Below are positions 1-12,800 of a DNA stretch of 64,000 bases, one piece after another (positions within the stretch are counted from its first letter, which is position 1; every line of letters begins with the position of its first letter). The translations under genes and the position numbers were made by a program. This DNA comes from Apus apus (taxonomy: Eukaryota > Chordata > Aves > Apodiformes > Apodidae): NCBI RefSeq assembly GCF_020740795.1, contig NC_067289.1:25476108-25540107 (forward strand), in the 5' to 3' direction. Under the pieces are notes generated by a model. It was not told the origin of the DNA. It was given only the letters and a program-made list of their open reading frames with translations, and did not search any database.

Positions 1-424
1 TTAATGCACTTGGGGTGAAAATCACCTGGTTCTGATTACTTAGGAATGGCCATCCTGAAGGTTTCCAGATCAGCCACCTTCTAGCCCTTCTGATACGCAC
101 AGAACGCAACTGAAATGATACACACACACATGTTTTTAAACATGAATATTTACTACCATAAATAAACAGTGTTTTATAACAAAAGGCACAGATTTTCAAC
201 TATAAACAATGGAAAAATATTTACAATTTGCACAGACATAATCAAACAGCAAGTGCACAATTGGTCACTTCAGATCTTCTTTCCTATACTTTGAGATTTA
301 GTTCCTTTCAAGCAAGTAATTTCATCAGTTCTGCAACGTCCACTTTTATTTTTTTCCCCCAAAACCTGCTAGCAATGCCAGGCCAGAGAGTTTATTCAAA
401 GGAGTAATTTAGCAGCAGGAGTTT
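1..424 (-). other. TIPARP: TIPARP 3' UTR, proximal part
   Basis: AT-rich sequence directly downstream of the TIPARP stop codon on the minus strand. Minus-strand AATAAA hexamers occur opposite about 390-395 and about 344-349, but both are very close to the stop. The family usually has a 3' UTR of 1 kb or more, so the transcript probably continues past the left edge. A short (CA)6 run lies near 120-131. Confidence 0.55.
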
Positions 425-872
425 TCAAATGGAGACGGTGTTGCTAACTTCTTCATACTGGATGATAAAATAGGGGTAACTCTGATCATCATTGAAAATG
501 ACAAAAATCTGAGGCTCGAAGTAATTGTCCACACAGGAGTCATAGAGGTCGCTGGTGATGCTGCCGGGGTTGACAGGGGGGGGTCTCCTCATGGTGTGGT
601 TCCCCACCGTGTACCGGCCCGTCAGGACTTTTGCCAGGAACATGTAATGAACTCCCCTGGGTGACCTTTTGGAAAAGTTGTGGGAATAACTTGCTTTTCT
701 GGCAAAGTAACTGCCCTGTCCAAACATGGTGGCGTGTTTCCCACAGACCCGGGGGTCGAAGTTGTGCTTGCAGATTCCATCCACCACGTCCTGGGAGGTG
801 CCGTGGAACAAATGCCTTTCGTTCATTATCCTGTCAAGCCCAGACATTTTTTTGGACATATATTCCTTTTTC
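425..872 (-). CDS. TIPARP: TIPARP terminal coding exon 6: PARP catalytic core
   Basis: This 448-nt coding part encodes residues 521-668 and the TGA stop (427-425). It contains the NAD-binding histidine in HLFHGT (H543), the tyrosine in GSYFAR (Y575), and isoleucine 642 in PQIFVIF where poly-ADP-ribosylating PARPs have glutamate. This predicts mono-ADP-ribosylation. The protein ends EEVSNTVSI. The acceptor is TATTCCAG| at 873-874 (plus-strand positions). Confidence 0.97.
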
Positions 873-3800
873 CTGGAATAGAAAATGGAAAGTGAAGATG
901 AGTATTCACTGCAGGTCTGCAAGGGAAAAGCAGGTTTCACTACAGCTCTTAAATACCAGGGGTTACCCTCTGGAACAGCAGAGCTGTAAGAGCAGAGACG
1001 ACAACATTTCTGTACAGACAGTGGAGTGGGTCTTCTGCTTGCAAGCAAAAGCTTTTGTGTGAATGGAGTATTTTTGAAAGGTCCCGAGCTGATCCTGCTG
1101 GCAGCAGAGCTCCCTCACCCACACAGCAGCAAAGGCAAAGCAGCTTGAGAAGTGCCTGCTTACCTTTGTATTTCACCTTGGATGAGGAAGGAAATCTTCC
1201 TCGGAGCAAAAACAAAGGCTGTGCAAAAACAAAATCCCACTCCAGCCTCAGAAGAAGCCATGGAGAGAGACAGTGAGACAGTGGTGGGTGGAGATGGTCT
1301 AGACCAGCATGAATATGGTGAGAAAGTCAGTCTCTGCTCACACAGCCCATCCCTCAAGCTCTCCCAAGATTCGGCATTTCTTGAGAAGGGAGAGAGGATC
1401 CACAAACCCAGTTCCCTATGGGTAGTGGTCAATGGGAGGAAACTTCAGACACAGCACCTTTGGTTTGAGTGGGACTGACTGACACAGCAGCTCGTCTCTG
1501 CAGGGCCCTGGGTCACCTCTGACAAGGACACACCAGGGTAAGATATTTTTCAGATAAAGTTCTTCAACTGAAGAGGCTCCTTTTCTTCAGAAAATCTGGA
1601 TTCTACTTAATGGTCAGTGTTTATTTTGCAGCCCAAATTAAATATTTTAAGGTATTTTTCCACTACTGTAAAAGACTGGTACCTGCATTCCCTTACCTTT
1701 TATATTTCTCCCAAAGAAACTGATTCTGCACTCGGAGAATTTTCAAAATCCTGTATTTGGTCTCTGGCACAGTCTTGTGGAACAGGTTATAAATGGTTCT
1801 ATAGCTTTTATCTTCCTTCAGAACAGGCACTTGGATGAAGTCCTGAGATGGATCCATACTAATCCACGTCTCAGGATAGAAGTTTGGGGAGGTGACAGCA
1901 GCAGGAGATAAGACACGTGCAGAAGCCGGCTCAGCGGAGGGCGCGGGCGAGTTGCCACCCAAGGTCCTGGTTGGGGAAGGAGAAAAAGGTTGTGCTTGAA
2001 CACTCACACACAGAAGAGCTGCCAGCCACTTTTATCTCCTCATCAACAGATTTTAAGCAATTGCCCCTCCTTAGCTCCGGAACACTTGTGTATCTTTAAT
2101 GTCTGTTGAAAAGATTCACGCCAGCTGCTCTGCAGTAACTCCTCCCTCCGTTTGGACTTCCCGGGACACTGCTCCACAGCAGGAGCTCCTCTGCTCAGTG
2201 GTGTCTGAAAGCCTGCTGTTGTCATTGCTCACACTCTGGGCTGGGGTTATAAGCTACAGACAGGCAGAAGGCCACCAAATACACTAGTCTGGTGTGTCAC
2301 TGTAACCTCTTAGTGAGATTAACACAGAGAACAAGTAATGTGGTGACATTTGACCTTATTTCCTTAGAATACAGGAGTAGGCACATGAACTTTCTTGTCC
2401 AGCAGGACTAACAAATAACTCAGCTAATAACATTTCATTGGCAAAACCTGTTGATATGTCCCTGCATTTGACAGAGGAGGAGATGCTGGGCTCTCAGTCC
2501 CACACAGCACCCTGCTAAGGAAAGCTCGGACAGACATTTGCCCAGATATAGATTTGCATTTTTAGTTGCTTATTTTCCTGGGACAGCTCAGCCCCTCCTG
2601 GTGGGAAAGCAGCTGAGTGGGGAAGAGGTGAAGGAGAGGAGCTGCTGCCTGGAATGGCCCTGGCAGGAAAACGGCAGCAATGCCTGGAAAAGAACAGCCA
2701 GCAAAATCCAGCTAAGGAAACCAACCGTGGCATGGCAAGACTTCATAAATACCTGCACCTCCATGGAGTTTTTTTACACTGCTGGAGGTGATAAATTTAG
2801 ATAAAGAAGTGTTGCACTGGTGGCTTATGTTCACTTGCTCATAATCTGACCAAGCAAGCCACACTCAAGAGAATAATCCTGCCTGAGTGGAGTTCTCCCT
2901 CTTACGTCAGTGAAAATACCCTGACCACGCAGAGCCTGCGGGTTCAGGCTCTGGGCTGCAGGTCCTGACCCCCCTGCAGTGGCAACTCTACATGGAACTA
3001 TCTCAGATTGGTATTTTAGTATTTACCAAATTATTAGTATTGTTAGTATTTACCAAAGTATTTTCACAGCAAAGCTGCTGCTAACTCCAGGACTGAGCAG
3101 CAAGGAGTGCAAATGGGTGCGGAGCCCCCAGAAGCAGGCAGACTTTATTTCTGTTATACATTAATTCAATTATCACTAGTATTTCATGCTAGTGATACAT
3201 GAGCCTGAAAGAACCCTGTGTGATTTTTTGTGTGACCCCAAAGTAATTTAATATCCTTTTGTGTTTGCAGGTTGAACTGCTCAGATCTAGAAAAAAAGTT
3301 GGGGGAAAAGTCTATTTTTAAGCGGACAGATTTGCTTTGGATCAGAGAGCCAGAAACTGCACCAGCACTCACATCTCAGAGCAGACATGCTCTTCAAAGA
3401 AGTGTCCACGTGGCTTTCACTTGCTGTTCAAAGCTAAAAAGAGACCCCACTTTATTTGCATGGATTTGACTCAACATTCTTCTCACTGTTGAACAGTTCA
3501 ACAGAAAACCCAGAAGATGGATTTCTCTAAGAATTATTACTAAAATAGCAGCCTGCAGTGAGCATTTATCATTATTTTTTGCCCTCCTAAAGTCAACGGG
3601 TAAAAAATATTATTGTAGAACCTCATTCACTCCCACTTGACTTGGACTAGAAGACCAAGCACAAATAAACAGTAAGTTATGAATTAAAGAGTAAGACATC
3701 AAACACAATAAAAATACTGCAAACTTCTGGGGTACTTTGCTCACTTCTTCCGACCAGTATAAATTATTTGTAAGCATTTATTATGCAAGGGAAGCCATTA

Positions 3801-6800
3801 GAAATTCAGCATTTGTCAACCACTGTCACCCACTTGCCACAGTTTCTATTCAAGAATTCTTTCCCAATTGTGTAAGAATTTTATAAGCAGGTGGGAGGGG
3901 AGGGAAATAAAGAAATCTCAGCATAATGTGGTAGGTGGAGGCAAATACTGCCTTCTGAAGCAGAGCTCCTGTAAATATTTAAAATACTCCTTTGCTCCCT
4001 GCTATAAATTGGTAGATTTTAAAGTAAGAATTACAAGGGCTTTAGGCAAAGAAAGTAAGAATTTGGCTTACTGCAGAACAACTGAAATTTCAGAGCTTAG
4101 TTTACATATTTGGTAGCTGGCACGAACAGTTACAGTCCAGCCCTCATGAACCCTCAAGAGTCCAGCAAATTGCTTCATTCTAGCCTATCTCAAACTTACA
4201 GATGTAGACTGTAGTAAAACAGCCACTGGTAGCAAAACTGCAGGAGAACACCTGAAATCCTTGGTTTTCAGGAAGACGAGAACCAGAATTGCTGTAACCA
4301 CAAAGTCCAGGCTTGCTCTTTTTACCCACATCCTGCCAGTATCTCTCTAATAATTCAGGGTTTCCTTCCTGTGAACCCTTCTGAGGGTGTTTCTGGCGCC
4401 AGGTGCCCTGGGGCTCTGACCAGGCCCCGCGCAGCGTGGGACGCTCGGAGCGCTCGGGGCCTCGGAGTGGCCCAGCATCCCAGCTGCCCGGCAGGCTAAT
4501 GACCTCCTCCCCTCTGCTAACAGGACAGTGTGTTCCCAAGTCCTCAACTCTTGACAGGAATATTTCCAGCTGTGCTGCTGAGATCACAGAAATGGCACTT
4601 TTATGGGTTGTAATCAAAAGTGACCAGAGAGCAACACTTTCCTGACGCTGCCTTTGGTGGGCAAGCGTGTCCCCCCCAGCTGAGGTGACCACAGAAGCAA
4701 GGCATGCTGTCACTGTGCTCGGGAAGTATCGGGTGGTTTTGAATGTTCCTGCTTATGGGAGCTCGAGCTGATAGCCTGGCAATCACTACAGCTGGTGAGA
4801 TGCTGAAAGCTGGACAACACTTTGGCAGACCTGAAGTACATCTGCGCTCCGATGTTCTGAGGTCCAGGAGGTACATGATAACCTTTAAGATCCCTCAGAG
4901 CCTTCCAGAAAAGGAGCTCCTCAGATAACATTTATCTTGAAAAATGACAGGCAAGAGCTGCCACCATCACTCAGATTTTTTATTATTGCTTCTGATTTTT
5001 CTACCCAGTGGTGCCCATTTCCTCGCCACCTCTCAAGGACCACAATTCTCACGGACAGACCAACACGGAGAACAAGGGCCAGGTTTCCCCTTTGCTGGGA
5101 TACCTACTGTAAGAACGGCATCAGCACCACGCAGGAGCGCAGGAGGGGCCTCCTCTTGATTTCTCTTCTGAAACATGCATTTTGCTGGAATCCATCTTTG
5201 ATGTTCAAGATATACTGATTATGCCAGGTAACAAACCGCACCTCTTTCAGCCCCCGGCAGCTGGCTTCCTCTATCAGCCTTACAACTGGCTGTTCCAAGA
5301 AAATGGAGACAACAAAAACATACACATGATGAATTATATGTTCAAATATTAGCATTTCTGTCAGAGACCTCTTTGTACTCCCTGCCCTCTCCTCCCTGTC
5401 CCCTGCTCTGAGGCACTAGTACATGTAGCCCCTGAGGACGTTCTATTACCTGTAAGATCTGCCACCAAGGCAGGACCTGCAGCTCTCCTGCAGAACTGGT
5501 GTCAGTGCTATCAAATTGTTCCACGTCAAATGCTGTTCCCAAGAGCTAACTAAAACCTAACTAAAACTCCCTTGCCACTTTTTGTCTTTGCTCGCTGAAT
5601 GTTCAAAGCAGAACTCTGCTACAGAACAATCTTTTATATATTAATACACTCCCATAATTTTGTTTCCTTTTCTATGTCAGAGAAACCCAGTTCTTTTAAC
5701 TTTTCCTTGCAGGTGAAACACCCTCAACTTCTTGTTATTTGTGGTGCTTTCTTCCAGACTCTCTCCAGTTCCTGCGTATTGTTTTTTTCCATTTGCAAAG
5801 GCCCAAACTGTACTAAGTGCTCTGCCTCAAGCTTCCAACCACACTTACAAAGTCAGTGTGACACATGAAAAAGATGAATGTGACCTATTTCACACTGGTG
5901 GAGGTACTTCTGGTACCACCAAAATTGTAAGACACTGATGAGGTTTTATTCAAAACATTATATATAGCTCTGGTCAGCCAAAAGGAGCTCTTAACTCCCA
6001 CAGGTATTTCTGAGGCTTCCTGGAGAGCTTACTTGATGGAAGTACTCTGGGTTTGGTTTGGTCCAGCACAATGCTGTTTGACAGTGGATGTGACTTCTGT
6101 GTTGGGGTTAAAGAGCTGACGAGGAAAAATTGTGGCTGTTAAAGACCAAAGGGCAACAATGGCTGTGCGTAAACCACAGGTGAGCAGATTTAACAGAGAC
6201 ACTGAGGAAATGAGGAGCAGGGCTGGCTGCTGTGGGACCATGAGCCAGTGAAGGGCTGGAGCAGTGACCCACAGCCTGTGCTGAGGAGCCTTTGGGGACA
6301 GGGAAATAAATTCCAACTGCAAAGCTCAGTGGCAGTGGTGCTAAGAAGGCTGCAGAAAGCTGCCTTAAAGACAGATTCCTAGGGATTAGAAAGGACTTTC
6401 TTGGTACTGACACAGGCCAGTTTGCTCTCCAATTTGACAATTCAGTCAGCCTCTGTCTCTCTGTTGTTTCCAGGGATAATCCAAGGTGCATCAGAGCAAA
6501 GTTCTTTTTTTTGCTTTTTCAGTTCAGCACTGACCTTCTTGATTATCTTCCTCAACAATAACGATAATTAACTTCCCTGAATGTTTGAAGAGGAAACAGT
6601 GTCAAGATGTACATCTAGTTTATAGTATATATTGTACATGGAATTTTGCATTGCAACCCAAAAGCAGGATTCTGGAACATGTTCAATACCTCAGAGTATT
6701 CTCTCCAGCCAAAGTGGTCCCTGCAGAAGTATTTCCAGACCGTGTAGTAGCTGGAGCTGGAGCTGGGGCAGGAAGGTGTGGAGAGCCGCCGCATTTGGTC

Positions 6801-9800
6801 AAACTCAACAGTTTCATACAGTTTCATAACATTCAAATCCACCCAAAACTCATGTCCCCTGGAAAGAACAAGAGAAACAAAGAATTCTCACCTTTTGTAA
6901 TCCATTAAGGATAACAAAGCAGACAGTCAGAACTGTGGCTGGCAGTCACAACCCAGCAGTCTTCCTACTCCAGTGGTGTTTATTCAGCATGCATGAATGG
7001 GACAAAAATCAACACACATATCCTGACATTCTGAGCATACTAAGTAAATACATCACAAAACTGTATTTGATGAAGCAGCCACATACTGTTCAAAAGGTTA
7101 TTCTTGTGAAAGTTGGTGCTTCAGGGAAGAAAAGAAAATGTAAACGGCTCCAGATGAAGAGCATCTGCTGCCAGCCCACTGGGAGAGCTCGGGGATCTTT
7201 CATCCCGTGCAGCAGCAGAGAACTAGCAGAATACAAAAAGAACCATGATTTCACCAGTCTGCAGCCTGCACTGAGGAATAAATACTGCCTTTTTCCAGGT
7301 AGCTATATTGCTGCTACAAAGACCAATGCTAAGATGGAGCTCCACATAAAGCGAGGGAGCTTTCCAAAGGAGCTAACGGGGCTAATGGACCAAGAGTCAG
7401 AGCATCTGCTTTATCAAAAGAGAAAATAAAAGTGCATCTCTCCTCTCCACTTCATAAAGTTATGTTCCATGGTGCTGTGGAATGCCTCAGTAGTTTCTAA
7501 GGCTGTTTCATTAGCCAGTGCTAAGAGACAGACTCTCAGGTGAAGCACAGAGAGCCAAAGCTCTGCTGATCATTAGACAATTGCTGCTTTATTAGCAATC
7601 AAGAACTTCAGAAATTTATAGAAACTGAAAGACATGACAGCAATACTCATTCCCTACAAAAGTAACTTACTGAGAACTGAGACTAACAGATTTCTGTAAT
7701 AATGCTGTTTATAGAATGAGTTTTCTACTTTTATAATCTCTTCACAAGTTGTCAGCAGTTACTAATTGTTGGCAACTGGAAATGCAGCTTTTGAGAGTAT
7801 ATAAAAATATTTCCTTTGAATTGTTAACAGTAAGCATAAATCAAGCTGATACTTGAAATCTACCATTCATTTTTAAAACCTGGGCACATGAAGACCATCA
7901 ACATCAAAGTAGTGTGTTTGAAATTCACCTCATCAAGTGAGAGATATTCTAACCATCTCCATGAGTTTGTGCACACAGATTTGCTTGGGAAAGCTGGCAA
8001 AACTGCAGCCAATTTCACAGTCTTACTGGTACAGCTGCTGAAGAGTTTTATTATACTGCTTTCACAGACAACTACTGAAGAGTTCCCACTTTAAAAAATT
8101 ATGATCAGCTGGAATGATCCTTCATTTCTCCACAGGAGGCACAGGGGTGAAGCTGTTCTTGGTGTTTATCATCACCACTTAACTGCCTTTGGGTCTGGGA
8201 AGTGCTAAGCAGAGTTTTAATGCTTCAAATAAACCTAGATTTCTCTCTTTGCTTTCAGTAAGCACTCACAGAGACTTAAAGCAAAGATAAAGAATAGTCC
8301 CAAAAGTCACATCAAATGTCTTAAAAATGCAATTCCACGAGCTACTTTTAAAATCCTTTGGACACAAAGATAATTCTTTTTGCAACTCCCCCAGCACCTC
8401 CACACCAAGTCCTGATGAGCACGGGTTTTGTCTGACTCATTTTGGTGACCATCCCGCAGCAGAAACAGTTCTGGCCAGCTTTCTTCCCCCTGACACCAGG
8501 AGCTCGGTACCCAGCAGGAACATCTTGCCAGTTCCCTGCACACAGTTCTCTAAAAACTGTCATAGAACCACATTAATGAAGATGAAAATTTTGTCAAGAC
8601 AACACTATCACCACCCAGTCTGTAGGACGGTTAACAGCGTGTTCCCTACGTGCGTCAACAGAAAATCATCAGTAGAGGAGCAAACCAGCTCTTCTGTGTA
8701 GGAGGTATCATCTAATAACCCCTGTCCTCCCATCTGAGCTGCATCCCACCATGAGATGTTTGCAATGGGAACTGTCATTCCCATCCCACAGCAGCAGTGG
8801 CCAGTGCCCTGGGGCCCACGAGACTCCATCATAACAGCACATCAAGACACACGTGGGGGACAAGGGATATGGGACGGATGGAGGCAGGAGGAAAAGGCAC
8901 CAAGCAGAAGAAATGATCAGGAGGAAGGGACTAAAAGTAAATGCAGAGCTTAAAAAAAACCCACACACACTTTCTGGAGTGAAAGAACTAGTCACGGATC
9001 ACCCCACCTTCCTGGTATGTGGTCATTTTGTTCCATAACAAGCCACAATCTGCTTTATTCAAAAACAATGTGTGAAATCATGAGGAAATCATCCCTCTGC
9101 AATACCAAGCTGTGTTATTAGTTATAGTCTTTGCAGGCAGCACCACAAGCTTGGTGTTTTGAGTGAATTTCTTCATTAGTATCTTTTTCATGCTGCTTTA
9201 GGGACATTTGCTTTTTCTTATAAAAATGTAGTCTTACAATTCTCAATTTCAGTGCCTGAGAAAACTCTCATTTTTGAGGAAAGTGCCTTTAGCAATTGAT
9301 ATTGTTTATATGACCCTCTGGAGATTATCCTGAGGAGATGGACACACTGATTTGGGGTTATGTTGAATCTACAAATCCAAGCCCTGAAAGAAGACTCCCA
9401 AAGACTGTGCTGTATATTGTATGAAACAAGTACCCCCAAAGACATCCCACAATACAAACCCTCACCATTCAAGCACTCATCCTCACTTCGATCTCTTTTC
9501 AAGTCAGATACCCTAACATGGTTCTCCCTACTCCAAAGATCTGTGACCTCCAAGAAAGTGCCAAGAAATAGAAAAAACTTTTCTTTGTTGAGTAAATTAG
9601 CTTATATTAAAGGTGGTAAAACCCAGAGGATTATTTACTTTTATGATAACTTTCTATGTTTGATGTGTTATAGTGCAAACTGAAAATGAAAAAGTGTTTG
9701 CAGTTGTTCTATGCTAGTGCAGTGCAAAGTAAAATGAATCTCAAAATCAACATACACTCTGAAGAGAAAGATTATGCACAAGCATGGTGAACTCTTTTTT

Positions 9801-12800
9801 AAAGTAACCACATACTGGTCAATATCCTAAAAAGTTAAGGAGCTGTAAAACTTTGAAGACTAGAAAAATTCCACAGACACTTGAAACATGGCTGGCTTCT
9901 GATACATGACCTAGGTGTTTCTAATACCACAGAATCACAGAATGGCAGGGGTTGGAAAGGACCTCTGGAGATCACTGAGTGCAACCCCCCTGCCAGAGCA
10001 GGAACACCACAGAATCCATGGCAGGTCACTTGGAAATGAATCCAGATGGGTCTTGAAAGTCTCCAGAAAAGGAGACTCCACAACCTCTCTGGGCAGCTTG
10101 TTCCTAAATGTATAAAAACAGTGTCTCCAACATACATCCACAGCTCTGGAGCAAAGCAAGGGGAATCCAAGTAACATGGGGCAGGGGAGGCTGTGGAAGG
10201 AAAATAATTTTTCAAGACGAGCACAGTATGAGCCTGCTTTTCCTCCTGCTTGCACTACAGAGTGAGCAGATCCTCAGGATTAACTCCTAAACCCAGGCTG
10301 ACACTGCAGCTGCAAAGAAGGGGATTTGTGTGCAGCCAGGCTCTAGCAGCAAAGCAGCTGGGGAGGGCAGGGTTCATACATGCCTGCTTCTAGCTGTGCT
10401 GTAACACCACCAAAGCTTCACAGCCAAGTCCAGTAAGACAAATTGTGGTGGTTTTTTTCCTAAACAAACAAAATCTGTGCACAGCTAAATGTGTGTCTAC
10501 ATTCCTCATAAGATTCTGTTCAAGATAAGGCTGACAGCTAATGACAGCACACAGTGAAAATAGCCTCTCTGACAGCTAGACATTATTCTGCAAAACCTGT
10601 ATAGAATGTGCCAAATTCCTTCTCAGTGCTGAAAAATGTGACGTTTGTCTGCTGTTTGGGATGCTTTACATTTTTGTAGCTCCTTGTTTCTGCCTCTTAG
10701 TCAGACTCCCCTCCCCTGTAAGCAAGCTGAGGACAGGGTGGCCAGTGCTCATCGACTCATGACTGCCTGAGACAAGGACCCAGGCACCAAGCACCAGAAC
10801 AGCCAGTCACCATCCCTGGAATGTCTGGGTAAGACACAGGACATGAAGTGTTCTTGTTTTCCCACTCCTGAGCAGAACTGCTCAGTCCCTCTGACCACAG
10901 AGGTCACAGTGTCTCTTGGTGACCCACCTTTCGGTGCCTGCCCTGACCCAAGAGCAGGGCAGGACGGAGCTCGCCAGCTCCCGCGCACCCACCGCTGCTG
11001 CCAGCTGGTCCTACACAAACCCATCCCTCTCCTCTAGAAGATGGAACTCCAGCTCCGTGCACTTCCTGCCTGGGTTAACTTACAGGTTCTCTGAGAGTGT
11101 CAGAGCTGCAGCTCAGAACCCCGTGAGGTCTAATGACTTCTCAAAGAGAAAACACAGTCATTTCCTGGCCGGCCACCCTCTGTCCATTCCCCTCAGCTGT
11201 GACCAGGGAGAGGCTCAGCAGATTCAGGATGTAACACAGCAGAACATGAAAGGTTATTTTTCAAGTTGCTAAAGTGTTTAGAATGTTACTTCCCATTAAT
11301 TTTAATTAGGTGGCCAAAGTATCTAAATACCCTGAAATCTACACAAGTCTTTTATTTTTTCTCTGCATACTTTAACTATAAACTTTTACACTGCACACAT
11401 GGCTTCTACCTAACAATAAATGATTTGGGATACCACTGCATCACTTTATACAAATGAAAATTTTAGACAAATGCTTTTATTTAAGTGACTACAGTCAAAA
11501 AACACACTATGTGCCCCAAAGCCTACCTGATTTGTTGTTGGTTTTTTTTCCCAATTATAACATTGGGAATAAGGAAATATAATCTTTCACAAAAAATACT
11601 TGATTCACATAAAATATTTATTACCCCAATGCTTATTTATATTCTTTAATGGAGTATTTATCTATTTAGAAATATTTTCTTTTTCACATTGTAACATTTA
11701 GTGGCATTTAAGCTTTGGGATCCTAAAACTTATTTAGCAGGGTTGTTTAATACTGGCTCCTTAGTTAAATCCCTTCCTCTGTACATTAAAAAGCCTATTA
11801 GCAGCTTACATCCTGCAAAGCTATGAAAGAAATGAACTGTGATTACAGCAAGTGATTGCATGAATACATTCCTGGCTTCAGCTTCAAGACACCAGTGATG
11901 AAAGCAAAGGTGACAACTGCACCTCTCAGCTGCCCCAGGCCTGAACACAGGCCAAAGACTCCAAATTTAGGGCTCCAGAACAATGAGAATGTGAGATGCT
12001 CAAGGTGATGTCTGATGTGTTCTTTAGCATAACATCTCTTTACCTCCACACAGTATAATGGTTTGCTACTTCTGAGGTACAGTGTACACTACCTAAAGTA
12101 AAGTGTGTATCATGTATAGGTTATGGATAATGGATAGGGAGAGGGAAAAGCCAAGGACAAAGCAGCAAGGCCCTCAGCACCTTGCTTTGTGCTGTGCAGA
12201 GCTACAGGTCCTGGGAAGTGGGAGCAGGGCTGCCTGTCCCCAGGAGCTGCTCACATGCAAGGGCCATGGTGATGACAGTGGCAGAACAAACACACACCAA
12301 ACCTGCAATTAAAATCCTTTCATGTGTTTCGGGGTGAGACAGACCCATCCCAGCACTTCCTCTGCACTGTCTCCAAAAAAGGAGCTCCACGAGCAGGGTC
12401 CTTCACACTTCAGGCTTTTCTTGGGCAGTTTTGTAGCTAACACGGTTAAAAATAAAAAAATCTAGTGTTGTTACTCATGGACTTTGAAACCTCTGTCTGG
12501 AAGTATCAGCTGGGAGAAGAGGAGGAAGGAGATGATGAAGGCTACAGTTCGTTAGATGCTTGGGAAAGCAGGAAATGTACTCAAATACCTTGGTGGGGCA
12601 AAGTGCTGCTCCCACTGCCTCTGCATCACACAGCAGGAACAGCCCTCAGCATGGCTTGAAACCAGTCAGAAAAACAAAGCTGCTCTTCTCTACAGAAAAA
12701 TGTATTAAACCTTTCTGCAGACACCACAAAACTTTGCTTCATCTTGCTTCTGAGGTAGAAAATTACTATCTCCATTTTCCCTGGGAAAGACAGATTAAAT

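Noticed and set aside
425-872. Assignment of the first gene to PARP12 or ZC3HAV1
   Set aside because: The catalytic exon, WWE exons and N-terminal zinc-finger exon all fit TIPARP, and SSR3/KCNAB1 synteny agrees.
4180-4713. 177-codon minus-strand frame in TIPARP intron 4
   Set aside because: No recognisable domain, and TIPARP exons on both sides join perfectly without it.
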